Assembly (NCBI GenBank): GCA_038496445.1
Contig: JALMLS010000627.1
Span: forward strand, 124,001 to 188,000
Source: Trichosphaerium sp. ATCC 40318
Lineage: Eukaryota > Discosea > Flabellinia > Trichosidae
Direction: 5' to 3'
DNA: 64,000 nt
The notes under the pieces are model-generated. The model made no database searches. It saw only the letters and a list, made by a program, of their open reading frames with translations, and was not told the origin of the DNA. Of the stretch, positions 35,248 to 47,600 are shown one piece after another (within the stretch, counting starts at the first letter, position 1; every line of letters begins with the position of its first letter). The translations under genes were made by a program, and so were the position numbers.

Positions 35248-37262
35248 ATGGAAGAGGAATATGATGTTATCGTGTTGGGGACTGGCTTGACAGAATGCGT
35301 GCTCTCTGGTCTTCTCTCTGTTGATGGAAAGAAAGGTACCTACCACACATACAGTAGCAATAGTAGTGCTATATTTCCGACCTACTTTTCTCTATTGGCT
35401 TCAAATAAGCGTTTCTAACTCGAATAGTACTCCACATGGACAGAAACGATTACTACGGCGCGGAATGTGCGTCTTTAAATTTGGAGCAGTTATTCGAGCA
35501 CTTCAAGGGTACGCAACGCTCACTCACTCGGCTTATTAACACTATTCAGAGGAGGGCAAACCACCTGAGTCATTTGGACGCGCAAGAGACTACAACGTAG
35601 ATATCCTTTCGTCTATTTCACAACTTATCTTTTTTCGTTTTGATGTAATTGTTCTTTTTTAACTCACGCGTACATCTCATTCCTAAATTTCTAATGGCAA
35701 ACGGTTAGTGCGAAGTGTACTTTTGTAAAAACTTATTTTTTTTCTTCAGGAACTTTGGTAAAGATTCTCCTTCACACCCAAGTAACACGCTATCTCGAAT
35801 TCAAGAGCGTAGAAGGAAGTTATGTCGTCAAAGGAGGCAAAGTACACAAAGTACCAGCTACTCCTGTTGAAGCCGCTAAATCCAGTCTATTGGGGTATGT
35901 GTAGTGTTTGTTGCTGTTTTAATGGCTTACAAACTCCTAGATTATTTGAAAAGAACCGATTCAAAAACTTTTTGGAGTGGGCTGTTCAATACAAACAAGA
36001 CGAGCCAAAGACACACAAGGGCGTAAACGCCGCTGAAGTGACTTGCGCTGTAGGTTTGAAAAAGTACAAATTTTCAGACTCAACAATGGACTTTCTTGGA
36101 CACGCTCTCGCTCTTTACCGTGATGAAACGTACGCTAGTTGCCCAGTGTTATTTAATACGTGCTAACCAGCTTATTAGATGGAGAGAGAACAAGCTTTTG
36201 GACTTGTTGAAGCGCGTAAACTTGTACTACGAGTCCTTGACTGCATACGGAAAATCCCCATATTTGTACCCTCTCTACGGCCTCGTACGTACATTTTTAC
36301 TTCGATTTACATTGTTTTTCAAAAAAAAAGCATTAATTAACCTCTTTCCTCAGGGTGACTTGCCTCAAGCTTTCGCACGTTTGGCTGCCATCTACGGTGG
36401 TACCTACATGTTGAACAAGCCAATCGAAAAGATTGTTTGTGACGACGATGGTAAGGTCATTGGCGTACAGTCCGAAGGTATGTATCCGTGTATTAGTTCA
36501 TGTTATTGTCGTAGCGCTTACAGCTTTCTACAGGCGAAGTTGCAAAGTGCAAGGCCGTTATTGGAGACCCATCCTACTTTGTTGATAAGGTCAAGAAGGT
36601 CGGTCAAGTTGTTCGTTGCATCTGTTTGTTGGATCACCCTATTCCTAACACCAACAACTCGCTCTCATACCAAGTTATTCTCCCTCAAAACCAGGTCAAC
36701 CGTAAATCTGGTACGCTTTCAAAGAATCAAAAAAAAAAAAAGAGTTGCTGTTCTACCTCTGTATAAAAGCTTCTGACAGTATTTGTAGATATCTACGTAT
36801 CTGCTGTATCATACGCACACAACGTTGCACCAAAGAGCTACTTCATCGCTCTTGTGTCCACCACTGTTGAGACAAGTGAACCACACGCTGAACTTGAGCC
36901 TGGTCTCAAGCTCCTCGGAAAAGTTGAAAAGAAGTACGACTTTTTTGTGCTATTTACGTAAAATACCATAATTATTAACGCGAGTCACTTTTAGATTCTA
37001 CAGCATTTCCGACATGTACGAGCCAACAAATGAGTGTGAAAAAGAACAAATCTTTATTTCCAACTCCTACGATCCTACCTCCCACTTTGAGACAGTTTCA
37101 GAGGATGTATTGCGCATCTACAAAAGCTACACTGGTACGATTTTTTTTAGACATTTTTTCTTTTTTTTTTTTCTTACTGTAGTTGCTCACTGTTTGTTTA
37201 CAGGTAAGGACGTCGATCTCACCCCAAAGAAGAAGGAAGGTGAAGATGGTGCAGGCCAATAA
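35248..37262 (+). CDS. GDI: Rab GDP-dissociation inhibitor
   Basis: Starts [20 protein letters not shown] and runs through nine or more exons: [115 protein letters not shown], and QVNRKS then [20 protein letters not shown]. The tail is [21 protein letters not shown] extracts prenylated GDP-bound Rab proteins from membranes; the Rab-binding platform and the FAD-fold are both present. Length (~445 aa) and order match the family. Introns are short with GTACGT/GTATGT donors. It is well conserved and should be a good control for splice rules in this genome. Confidence 0.95.
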
Positions 37263-37397
37263 TTTGACTACCTTGCTTTGTGCTCTCATAGACCAATAAA
37301 TATACCTAAGTGATCTATTCTACTTCTATTTTCTTCATTTTCGTAAAATCTGCTCAATGAAAAATAGTATCTACCCTTTCTTATTTTTCACCATTTG

Positions 37398-39175
37398 CCT
37401 TTGCAAAAAGGTTAGTTCGGGGTTAGAACTGGAGCACCTGCCCTTTGTGAGCATTGTTCAGTGGCACTCCGAGAGGCCCTCCTAAGGACCTCCCTCACAA
37501 TCTGTATTAATGATGTGCGATAGATATAGACGGGATCCTGTAAAACGGACGACACTATTCTTGCCTTACAGATGGCCTGCCGAGCCTGTACTGGTGGAAG
37601 TGCAGTGTCTGAACACACTTATTCTTGAACACTATTCAGTTGGGACTCCGCCGGAGCCCGTCCTTCTGGTAAATGATAAATGATCAATCGTTTATGTACC
37701 ATTCATTTATTGATCAAAAAAAAAAAGTGGTATTCGCGAATCTCGATGAAATACGATTTCCTTCGCTCCATCACGTTGCATTGGTGTTTGTGAGCGTTTT
37801 GTATCTTCGTTTTACATTGATCAAAGGTAAATTCGATGCATTCTGTACAAATTCAAGGAAAAATCTACTTCAATACTCCAAAAATGCACGTTTCAAAACG
37901 CCCATAACCCTTGTAGTAGCTATTTTCAAGCGTGAGAACGGTATTGGGAATCGTTTGGATCGCAAAACGTGATACAAAACGATTAATTCTGTTTTCGCTT
38001 GGAGATTTTTTGGTGCGTCCATTTAATTGCTCCATCGCCTTACATTGGTGTTTGAGAGCGTTTTACATGTTCGTTTGCAACAATCACACGGAAATTTAGG
38101 CATATTCGCGAAATTGAGTGCAAACAAAAGTAGAAAACGACGGTATGAAAATAGTGATACGAATCGGTTTTATTTACCTTTTCAGGCGTAAGGTGGCAAT
38201 TCATGTATTTACGCTAGGTGAAGCGAAAGAGTCAGTGAGCAGTGATGATAAAAAAACGGAGAAATGTCTAAAAAGGAGTTTAATACAAAAAAACAAGAGT
38301 CTGAAATTGTCGGTAAAGCGTCAATAAAATACTCGCAACGGCGTTACTACGCGTGTTTAAGTAGATTCCGCAATACTAGATGCCGAATAGTGCGCTTTTA
38401 CGCAATTCTATGATACATTTAGCAAAGCAATTGATAGTCGTAATAGCTTGATAAAGCGCACTATTCCATCGTCGTTGACAGTTTTTTTTGAAAATCAAGG
38501 CGCAAATTTGAGCCTTTCCTCCGTTGGTTTCTATTCTAGCTATTCGGGTATTTAACGACTGGACTTTTGCCCGCTGCTATCACTTGTGAAGCCTCAACAA
38601 ACCCAAACGAACAGAAGCTAATTCCTACCATTGCAAATATCTACGCGAAAAAAGCCGTGTGGTAATCGAGTAGTTGTTAAGACGCGTTTTCATTGGTTTT
38701 TACTTAAAATAGCTTGCATTATGTTTATACGGCACTTGTTCAGTACTTATCGCACTTATAAACCAATTGTGCATATTCTACGGTTCGTTGTAAGATACAC
38801 CCAGTGAGGTTTCGCTAAACACTTCAACAACCACCTACAAATGAAACGACGCCTTTTACCTGAAAAAGGAAATAAAAACCAGTTCGCTTCACAAGTTTCG
38901 TATCGTCGTTTTCTACTTTTTGCAAAAAGCACAATTTCAACGGAAATTCGTCACATTTGATTGTGCATTATCGAACTGAAGAGTAAAACGTTCCAATAGC
39001 CAGTGAAATAGAGCAAAGAACCGATTTTCTGAAAAGTACAACTGGAAAAAAGAACTGCTTCGCTTACAAACGCTGAGAGTGTTTTCACACGCCTGAATAG
39101 CTTGTATAGGGGTTTATGGGGTCTTTGAAATGTGCATTATCCATATTTTGAGTAGTACAATAGATATTTCGGTGA
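37398..39175. mobile_element. Foldback-type element, long palindromic copy B
   Basis: The left arm, from 37398, matches copy A (23195 on). Internally the sequence folds back. 38115-38205 (AAAAGTAGAAAACGACGGTA ...) is an imperfect inverted repeat of 38840-38935. 37860-37950 (ACTTCAATACTCCAAAAATG ...) pairs with 39060-39170 (TTTGAAATGTGCATTATCCA ...). The unit would form a hairpin of roughly 1.3 kb with an unpaired centre near 38350-38780. No protein-coding transposase was found, so it is likely non-autonomous. It lies directly 3' of the GDI gene. Confidence 0.65.
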
Positions 39176-39289
39176 AGAGTATCCCATAATTTTTTTTTTT
39201 CATGTTTGTACGTGTACAAAAGGATTATCAATTGTTCTTCTACCATTCAGCGGCTTGGTCACCGCCACACTAAAAGCTGTCTTTCGTAC

Positions 39290-39370
39290 TACAATTACGA
39301 CTGTAGCAGGCAGTCCCGATTTGACCTCGGGGCGGGGTCATGTAGTGCTGTTACCTTGTTAGGGTACCTA
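39290..39370. ncRNA. Candidate structured RNA, GC-rich hairpins
   Basis: In an AT-rich neighbourhood this short interval is GC-rich and self-complementary: CCCGA-TTTGACC-TCGGG near 39318-39337, alternatively GACC...GGTC, nested in an outer AGCA...TGCT. It has no coding potential. It may be an RNA element or a remnant of mobile DNA. The strand cannot be decided. Confidence 0.25.
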
Positions 39371-39992
39371 AAATTGGTCTAAGAAACTCGTAATCCCAAT
39401 TGCAGCACCGTTGTCGCATATGTAAAAATGCATGGCTCGACGTGAAGGACACTCCCATAACGCAGGAGTATGATATTGGCATCCTTCCTTTTTTTTTTTG
39501 AACATTCGAAGAGTGATGAAACTATTTTTCTGTTACACAAACAGTAAATGTACATGCCTTTAGCTGCAACACAGCGAAATATCAACAAGTGCAACCTGGT
39601 AGCCACAGTCATAGTGCGTACTCCTAACGGTTCATTTATAAAGTGAATGGAAAGCATTTTGACTAAAAAAGCTAAGCACATTGTACCAAGATTAGGATTC
39701 AACGAATAATGGGTCAGTGTATCTATCATTCACAATAAATATATATTCGGCTAGGCCGTACAACGGATGAGAAAAGAGTGGATAGAACACCAAAACAAAG
39801 AAAAAACAGTACACTTGCAACTGGAGATTGCGTGCATTCACAAATGGAAAGTTAGCTAAGTTACTATCACAAGTAAAGGGCCAATGTCTCGGTATATCTA
39901 CGTACAAGATGTATTCTGCTTTATACTATCAGTGCTGTTGCAACTGGTCATTTGGGCCATCGACACAATGATCCTTAATTTCGATTTGTGTG

Positions 39993-40056
39993 TGAGGTAC
40001 CTTAGGAGGTATCTCGAGTGCCGCTAGAGCGATGCACTTAAGTCCTGAAAGGGACT
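39993..40056. ncRNA. Candidate structured RNA, three consecutive hairpins
   Basis: Three stem-loops follow each other almost without spacers: GAGGTACCT-TAGG-AGGTATCTC, then GTGCCGCT-AG-AGCGATGCAC (stem with a small bulge), then AGTCC-TGAAAG-GGACT. No open frame covers them. This density of stems is not expected by chance in AT-rich intergenic DNA. It does not fit a tRNA. Confidence 0.35.
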
Positions 40057-40232
40057 AACTTGTTGTGACATAGTGGTTAGAGCTTACTGTAATTAAAACA
40101 TCAGAACGTTTCATACAGAAAAGGCACCTATTTTTAGCAATTCAGCAACTGTTTCTTTATTCTCATTCCTCAAATTAGCAATGATAAATTTGCAATACAA
40201 GCGAATTTGGATTCAATCCTTGCGCTTCTAGG

Positions 40233-40745
40233 TTAACCAAAAAGTTCGTGAGAAACTTGTTTGGTTATATCCCAGTTTACTGTGAGAAGTTTGCCTTTCT
40301 TGTATTTAAATATACCAAATATAGTGCTACTTTCTGTCCACAGAACAAGCTCCCCGTCAACATGATCTTGGTTATAAGTACATGAACATTCCAATGTGCC
40401 ATTGGCGAACCATGACTTGTAAGGCCCTTCTCTCATACCGTCTTTATACTCTACAACACATTGCAATCGACGATTGTTGTACCACATCTTGTATTGTCCA
40501 TCAAGCTTTCCATGACTAAAAGAGCATTTTCTTCGACAAAAATCTTCTTTCCACGTGATATATTGGCCTTGCTTTTTCAAATCACTATCAAACCTACTTG
40601 TAACTGCAGCTTGAAAGCATAAAAGGGGCCAAGCAATATAAATATTAACATTTAGAGTGTAAATAGCCCACAGCAGTTCAACTGGCAGTTTTAGTAAATG
40701 ACACGTTTTCTGAGCCTCTGAACTCGATTCATTAGTACTGGTCAT
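40233..40745 (-). CDS. F-box-like / YwqK-type MORN repeat protein
   Basis: Intronless, about 170 codons. The N-terminus MTSTNESSSEAQKTC is followed by a short F-box-like segment (LPVELLWAIYTLNV ... FQAAVTSRFDSDLKKQGQY). Three to four toxin-antitoxin YwqK / MORN-variant units come next (HGKLDGQYKMWYNNRRLQCV, YKDGMREGPYKSWFANGTLE). It is paralogous to 62098-62871 (same MTS..., same RFD.DLKK block) but shorter and more degenerate at the C-terminus. Similar F-box plus MORN-type proteins are abundant in Marseilleviridae, giant viruses of amoebae. A viral origin is an inference. Confidence 0.65.
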   Translation of the reverse strand: MTSTNESSSEAQKTCHLLKLPVELLWAIYTLNVNIYIAWPLLCFQAAVTSRFDSDLKKQGQYITWKEDFCRRKCSFSHGKLDGQYKMWYNNRRLQCVVEYKDGMREGPYKSWFANGTLECSCTYNQDHVDGELVLWTESSTIFGIFKYKKGKLLTVNWDITKQVSHELFG

Positions 40746-41075
40746 ACTTGAACACTTGAGTAATAATACCGGCAATCTATTTAAGACGAAAGAACCAAGA
40801 AGTACGCGAAATCTCAGCTATTTTTGTCGTTCAAAAAACCGCTAACGTTTGATCGAAGCTCGAAATACATGGTCCCCTGGAAGCAGGACTTTCATTCAAA
40901 ACAGTGCTCAGCTTTATAAAGCCCAGTTTCTAGAGTAGCTTCGTGTTTTTGCTGTGGGCGCTATTTTAATAACAGCAATGAGCGTAGGTTATCATTGGTA
41001 ACGTATTTATATCAAAAAAGCGCCCAAATTAAGCGGGCTCTACTTCAAGTCATAAACAACCACTTACGCTTGGCA

Positions 41076-42570
41076 ATGCATTTACGAGCTCTATTGAGCG
41101 TTCTTTGCGCATCTTTACTGTTTTGCGTTGCTTTCACAAATGGTATGCAAGCACAGAAACGCTACCCCATGTTACCGGAATGCCAAAAACGCACTCTACA
41201 TACTACTTCGCACTAGCGGAAACGATAATTTTGCGATTTTTTAGATCAAAACGCTAGCACTTTACATTTTGTCTAATTTCGTTTATAGAAGTAAGCAAAC
41301 GCTCTACTGAAGTAGATTGTGATCCCTCCAAATTTGAACCGGTCGTAGATTGCGTTGAATTTATGTCTACAGGCTTTTTACGCGCTTGGTTTGGTTATTC
41401 ATACTATGGAGATGAGTGCACCTTTCAAAACGGCCAAAACTTTTGGTACAACGTCAAAGAAGTACGCGTAAATCTACAAAATGGCGTAAAAGGGTTAATT
41501 AGATCTAGGTACAATCGTTTCCACTCTTAGAAACAGCAACAAGGCGCTATGAGGGTTGGGTCATTTTTGATAAAACTGCCTCCATTTCTTGGGAAGTGCT
41601 AGGCAACGATGTTGTGCCCACAGCAAAGAATACAGCTTTGTGTAGCGAGAGTACGGCTACTTGTTTCATTTCGATAATTCTGACGTTTCTAGCTGCTACA
41701 TTCAAGGTTAAGGGTGAGTCTATTACTGGCGTGGCTGTCACTAGGGTAGCAGCTGCAGTTGCTGAAGTTTTAGAGATTGAAGAATCCCGCGTGACGTCCA
41801 AGCTTAGTGAACAAACTGGTATGGATGTTACATTAGACATAACAATTGGACAAGGTGCTGGTAAGTCTACAAAAAGAAAAACAAGATCTGAACCAAAAAA
41901 TTTGCCAACTGTTCTTTTGTAGACGAAGATAGCTCCCCTGCGCTCGCCATGTTCACACTGTGCACGACTATTATGGACACTGACGATGTCGCACGTCAGA
42001 CTTTTTTCCAAAATACAGGTGTAGACATATTGAGTTGTGTCATCGCCGAACAAAGCTTGTCACCGTTTAAAGATCAAAACGGCAAGGACAAAGAATTTTT
42101 GCCAATGTGGGCATACTATGCCATGGCAGGTGCTGGAGGTCTTATACTTCTTATCATATTGCTTATAATCATTATTTGCTGTTGTAAGAAGTGTAAGCGC
42201 GAGAAAGACGAAGAGATAGCAATGAAGAAGTACACTACTGACTTTTTTTTTGTGGAAACTTTTTTAATCTGTTGACACTCTCTTTTAGTTATAAGAGACC
42301 TTGGGAATTAGAAGCTGAGAGGAACTCTAAACCAACTAAGAATGGTTACACTGATTTAAGTGCACAACGTACGTAGTAGACGAACTATCTTCATTTCAAC
42401 TCAACGATCACCCTTTGATACGTTTTTGTAAATTTTTTTTGACATTTTTTTCTTCAGAGGATAGCTTGAACGACAATGATCCTGTACCTTTGGCTTCACC
42501 ACGTGCAAACTCACCATTTAACCCTGCTTTTGATGCTGACGATGGAAGATCACTACCTCCTGATCCATAA
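41076..42570 (+). CDS. Type I membrane surface protein
   Basis: A signal peptide (MHLRALLSVLCASLLFCVAF) begins exon 1 (41076-41142). The ectodomain has paired cysteines (VDCDPSKFEPVVDCVEF, GDECTFQNG, ALCSESTATCF). A compact repeat-like unit follows (FLAATFKVKGESITGVAVTR ... LEIEESRVTSKLSEQ) in the style of domains near membranes in protist surface proteins. One membrane helix (GGLILLIILLIIIICCC) follows MWAYYAMAGA. The cytosolic tail of ~75 residues starts with KKCKREKDEE and contains YTDLS, NSPFNPAF and a Pro-rich end, possible sorting or SH2/PTB-like contacts. The C-terminal exons join in phase. The family is unknown. Confidence 0.6.
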
Positions 42571-42725
42571 GTGGATCATTTAAAATAAATCTAGATGAGC
42601 TTCGTAGAAGCTTTATAGCGTCATAGGAAATAATAAAATAAACAAAATTACAAAGACGAAAAAAGCGTGATTACAACAACAAAGGCAATAGATTGACAAA
42701 AAAAAAAGGTTTTTAGTTCCAAATA

Positions 42726-44290
42726 CTACAACATGTAAAATATGGAGAGAATGAATACAAGTTGAAGTATTAAAGATATAGTAAGCCCTCTTGAACTACT
42801 AGGAAAGCTCGTTGTACATCTACTAACATTAACAGCAGGTGAACTTGTGCACGTTACTGTAGGATACGAAGTAACTGTACATGTAGTCAAGCACCTAAGC
42901 AAAAAAAGGGTCAAAAAACCAGCTGATTGTGATCAAAAGTTAATCGTACCTTCTAGCGGTTTTAGGTTCAGAAGGACTGGTACAGTTGGCAGTAGCTTTA
43001 GGCAACAACTAGTAATATGTTACACTAAGGTCTAATAGATAAGTACGTACTTCATATTCGGCACAAAATGTAGAATTGTCTGCTGGTGCAGAACCACCGC
43101 TCTGAAATGTAGTTTCGAGATACAAATAGTTACAAACATCATTGTTGTCTTGAGTGATTCGGACAGGAGTAATAGCTACCAAGATCTTCGTAAATAACAA
43201 CATGTACATTGAATGCTTTCTATAACGTACTATTTCCAAAATTCCAAAACTCCACTTTGGCTTGAACTGATGAAGGCAATTGATCAGTCTCTGCGTATTG
43301 AAAGAATCCACCTTCTCCTGAGTTGGTACTGAACGTATTAAAGCTATCAAGAACAGTCCCGGTTTTGCTGTTTAAGAACTCTGTTCCTGCTTCAGCAACA
43401 TCGGGAACATTCAAGTCACCACAACTTGAAGGATTTGCTACAGAAGGCGTAAAGTCTACTGACTTTAAGTATTTTCCTAAACCATAAGTTACTTTTTGAT
43501 GTTTAAGAAACTAGGAAAAAACAAGGAAAACAAGCGGGACACTGTACCAACGTAAAGGGCTACAGACCCTGATTTCAAAGTAGAATCTGACCCTATGATT
43601 TCAGTAGTAGTAGGTGTTACTTGAACAGTTACAAATCCCTTAAAAGTACTCATTAGAATACAAGTTCAAAAAAAAAAAACATCAGCACGTTTAGTCTGCA
43701 TGTTGTACTAGTTTGTGCAACAACCATTAGTCCAAATATAACTACAAAGCAAGCAAGGGATAGCATAGTAGCAGGAGACCTTGGTTGAGAGAAGTGAAGT
43801 GCTGCTCCAAACGCAAGAATCATGAACAGAAGCGTAAAATTGACAGAATTGGTTTTGCAAGCCGAAGCTGTACCACCTGTTTTTTCTCTAATTGTAACAT
43901 CTGTCTTTGCGCTTCCAGCTACTGTAACAACTTCCGCGCCTGCTAATTGAGAAGACGAAGACTGAAGTCTTAAAACAGATGAACCACCCACTTGTGACGT
44001 AGTAACGAATATATGGCCCTGTAATAGCGGTTAGTAGGTATAACAGTGTTTGTAGAGAAGCAAGTAAATTACTGCATTTGGTAGGAAGCTCCGACACTTA
44101 ATATGACGTATTTACGAGTATATGAATGAAGAGAGTATTTTTAAGCGAAAGGAGGCGAAAGCCGTACATCATATTCGTTGTGAAAGGAAAGCGGTAAAAC
44201 AGTACTAATCACCTCGGTCCTCTGTAAATTACACGGTTGAGCGTTTACAAGAGCCAAAACTAACAAAGAAAGTAGCAAACAACTATGCAT
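42726..44290 (-). CDS. Secreted/GPI-anchored surface glycoprotein (possibly two genes)
   Basis: A signal peptide starts at 44290 (MHSCLLLSLLVLALVNAQPC). Exons follow: CRSFLPNA, then 43640-44019 (GHIFVTTSQVGGSSVLRLQS ... two hydrophobic stretches LLFMILAFGAALHF and LSLACFVVIFGLMVVAQ). The next block starts GFVTVQVTPTTTEIIGSDST and continues SVDFTPSVANPSSCGDLNVP, FNTFSTNSGEGGFFQYAETD, SVQAKVEFWNFGNS. It ends with a Ser/Thr/Cys-rich part and a hydrophobic GPI-type tail (LILQLVFILSIFYML). Because two hydrophobic segments sit mid-way, this may be one gene ending near 43653 and a second one below it. The family is not recognised. Confidence 0.5.
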
Positions 44291-44658
44291 TTCTAGTTTA
44301 GTCGTTAGCTCAACTACTATTACATTAATTTTGCCAATGACGTACCGGAGTGTTTACAATAACTTAAATTAACCACAAACCCCACAAAACCCAATATTTG
44401 ACACCCAAACTTTTTGGTGAATGTCAAATGTCAGAATTTTCTTTGTTAAGGGTTCTACGGTATACTGGTACACTATACATTGCATTCTGGAATAAATGGT
44501 TAAGTACATTCTATTTAAGCGACATAACTTTTGTTAACCGAGTGGTACAACGTATTATGGATGTTCTAGTGGACTCTGCTGTCTAAATTATGCCTTCTTG
44601 AGGCATTTGGCCTATTATCGAATTAATAAACACCGTACTACGTTAATTTCGCGTTAAT
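44291..44658. other. Intergenic, no gene seen
   Basis: About 370 nt between divergent starts; A/T-rich, nothing recognised beyond promoters by position. Confidence 0.45.
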
Positions 44659-47600
44659 ATGAAGGTGGCGCTACAAAGAGCTAATGGTGTTTTCAGTAAG
44701 CCAGTTAGTAAGTAAAATCGCCTAAACGCCTTAAATACGCCCAAAAATCACATTTATTCAATGTTTATTGTTAAAATAGGCTTGAACGGCGCTCATGCGC
44801 CAAAATGGAGCATCTCAAAAAAAGTTACGACATATCGACGGTTTCTTGACCTTGAGTACTTTGAAAGCTTAGCAGAGGAACATGGAATCACTGATCTTGA
44901 TGGATGGTATGCTGCAAATATTGACAAGAAATCAAGATTGCTACAACCTGGCATCTGGCAGAGGTACGAACAAATCCGCTCGTCTTGTTTTTCCTTTTTT
45001 TTTATTGTTTTCTTAACTTTGTCACAAAAGGTATGGTCAGTCTATTGCTGCAGCTTTGGTTACTATATTTCCTAATCATAATTGGAAACCATGGAAGTTT
45101 GAGTACGTTTATCGCATGTGTTTTGTCACGTGATTTTACGTGGCATGTAAATGGGTTTTGTTTTTTATTGTTTTTTAGAAAGACTCCAAAAAGGTTTTGG
45201 AATGAAGACAATAATCAACGGCTAGCCTTAAATGAAATGGCGGAGAATCTTCGTGTTAAAGTGTTAGAGGATTGGTATGCTATTTCGCACGAAAAGTTTA
45301 GAAAAGCTGGTATGAGAGGCCTAACAAGCAGGTATTCAATATATTTTTTTTTCTTGGTTTTATTTGTTAACCACTGGCGTAGATATAGTGATTCGAATTC
45401 CAAAATTCTGTGTGTCTTATATCCAGACTATGATTGGCAAGTCTGGCGCTTTAAGTACGTTAGACCGTTAGATACCAAACAACATTATTGAGTAGTTCAA
45501 TTATCCTAAATTTTAACCAGGTCAGCACCACAGAAGCATTGGAATAGCTCTGATAACCAACGTGCCATGATGGATCAAATAAGTAATAAATTAGAGATTG
45601 ATCATTTTGACCAATGGTATAATGTACCATATTCAGATGTGGTAAAGTACGGAGGCGCATCATTGCTCATTCGGTAAGCTCTATTGTACACCTTGTAAAT
45701 TTTGTTATTTTATTTGTCACTTGAAGTCATGTCCTTACTCCCAATGGTTATCTATCTGTACCTGACAGTTTGCATGTTAGGTATGGGAATTTAGCAAAAG
45801 TCCTTATGAGTGTATATCCTGAACACGATTGGCAACAAGTAAAGTTTGGCGATCCGTTGGGTATTCAAAGAAAATTATTCAACAACCTGGCTAAGAAAAA
45901 TGGTGTCAAGATACTAGATGATTGGTACAAGTTTGGATATCGTAAGTTGATGTCTACTACTGATAATTTGGAGCATCCAAACAGGTAACTACCAACAAAC
46001 TTGTAAACTCTCAATCCATTTGTCCAAAAGTAGTTTAACACGTTCAAAGAACATTCTTACCTCACACTTCGATGTCTGTTATTAATTTTTTCGTAGGGCT
46101 ACTGGAAGCATGTATGATGTTGTAACAGCTGTTTATCCAGACCATAAGTGGATACCATGGAGGTTCAAGTACGTAGTACCAAAATGTTGTAGTTTTCGAC
46201 GATTTTTAATTTGTTGTACAAAGGAATGTTGGTGAGGGTGTTTGGGCTGATGTATCTAATCAAATGGAACTTTTTGGGTATGTTTCGTTAGAACTTAGGA
46301 TGTTTACAACGGGTGATTGGCATTACCTATCTAGCTACGATATTGAAGAGTACAGAATGCGTACTACTATTTCAAAGTACGGATATTGCTTTATTAGTTT
46401 ATATCATGCATAATTCGCGATTTTTACTTGATAGTGAATCACAAGCTAGTATGCTAGTGTCTAGAATATTTCCTTTAAACACATGCGAATATACTTCAGT
46501 ATAGTTTCTGTTGTTAGGCTCTCACTAGTATAAAAGCGAGTGATAGCAATGTTGATAATATTACTTGTGTTAACTTTTTGTGTAAGGTATGGCTCACTGT
46601 TCAATACGTTATCCGCTTTGTTTCCAGATAATGATTGGTCAGAGTATGCACTACTTTTTTAATTCAAATAGTAAGAGCAGTCACTAACTCCGTGCCATTT
46701 AGGATAGAAAACGGTTCGAAAGAGTTTTGGCATAAGAAAAAGAATCAAGTCAAATTCCTTAAGAATATGAGTAAAGAATTGAGCATAAAGGACCCTCAAC
46801 TATGGTATCGTGTTTCTTTTGATGAAATGAACCATGCTGGTGGCTATCAACTAGTTCTAAACAACTCATTTCCACGTGTTCTTAAAGAGTTGTATCCAAT
46901 GTTTAAATTTGATTGGTCTTCGTTTGCAGTCTTTAACAAGAAATCTAAGCAGAGGTACGTCAAAGTATTTTGGTAGTACTGGTTGAAAGTAATCGTGTAC
47001 TTCGCAATGTTGATGTTACGAAGACGTAAAAATTTATCACGTGACTTGGCAAAGAACAGAATCTAAAGACTAAAATGCGCTTAGGATTATCTTATCAGCT
47101 GTTCAGGAATTGTTTGGTAGTCATAATGTGAAAGAAGAGCATTTTGTTGGATTCAGGCATACTACAGGCGCAGGAATTTATGTTGATATATACGTAGTAT
47201 CTCATAACCTTGCTATTGAATACCAAGGTACGATAGCACGTGGCTTGCAAGAATTCTTCAAGCTCAAAAGAAAAAAAAAGTTAAAAGCTGGCCAACACTT
47301 ACACTCTATAGGAGAGCAACATTTTTATGATGCTTTCCCTCATTCATTGCCTACAACAATGTTTGAAGCACGTGATAACGAAAAACTTGAGCATTGTGAA
47401 GCAGCAGGTTAGTAAATAAACGGTTCTCCTTTTTTTTTAATTGTTACAAAATTAATCACTTTTTAGGTGTCTGTCTCGTGCCTGTGCCGTATTGGTGGAA
47501 TGAAGGCTTGCATGATCTGGCGGCTACAATAAAATACTATGCTCCACATGTCAACTTGGATAAAGCTGAAGGTGGGAGAGCGCTCTTACCTCAATCTGAA

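Noticed and set aside
39379-39907. Minus-strand frames of 71-116 codons
   Set aside because: No exon joins, no recognisable domain, low-complexity composition; likely chance frames next to the foldback element.
41547-42053. 168-codon minus-strand frame
   Set aside because: Overlaps the plus-strand type I membrane protein, whose exons, signal peptide and membrane helix are coherent.
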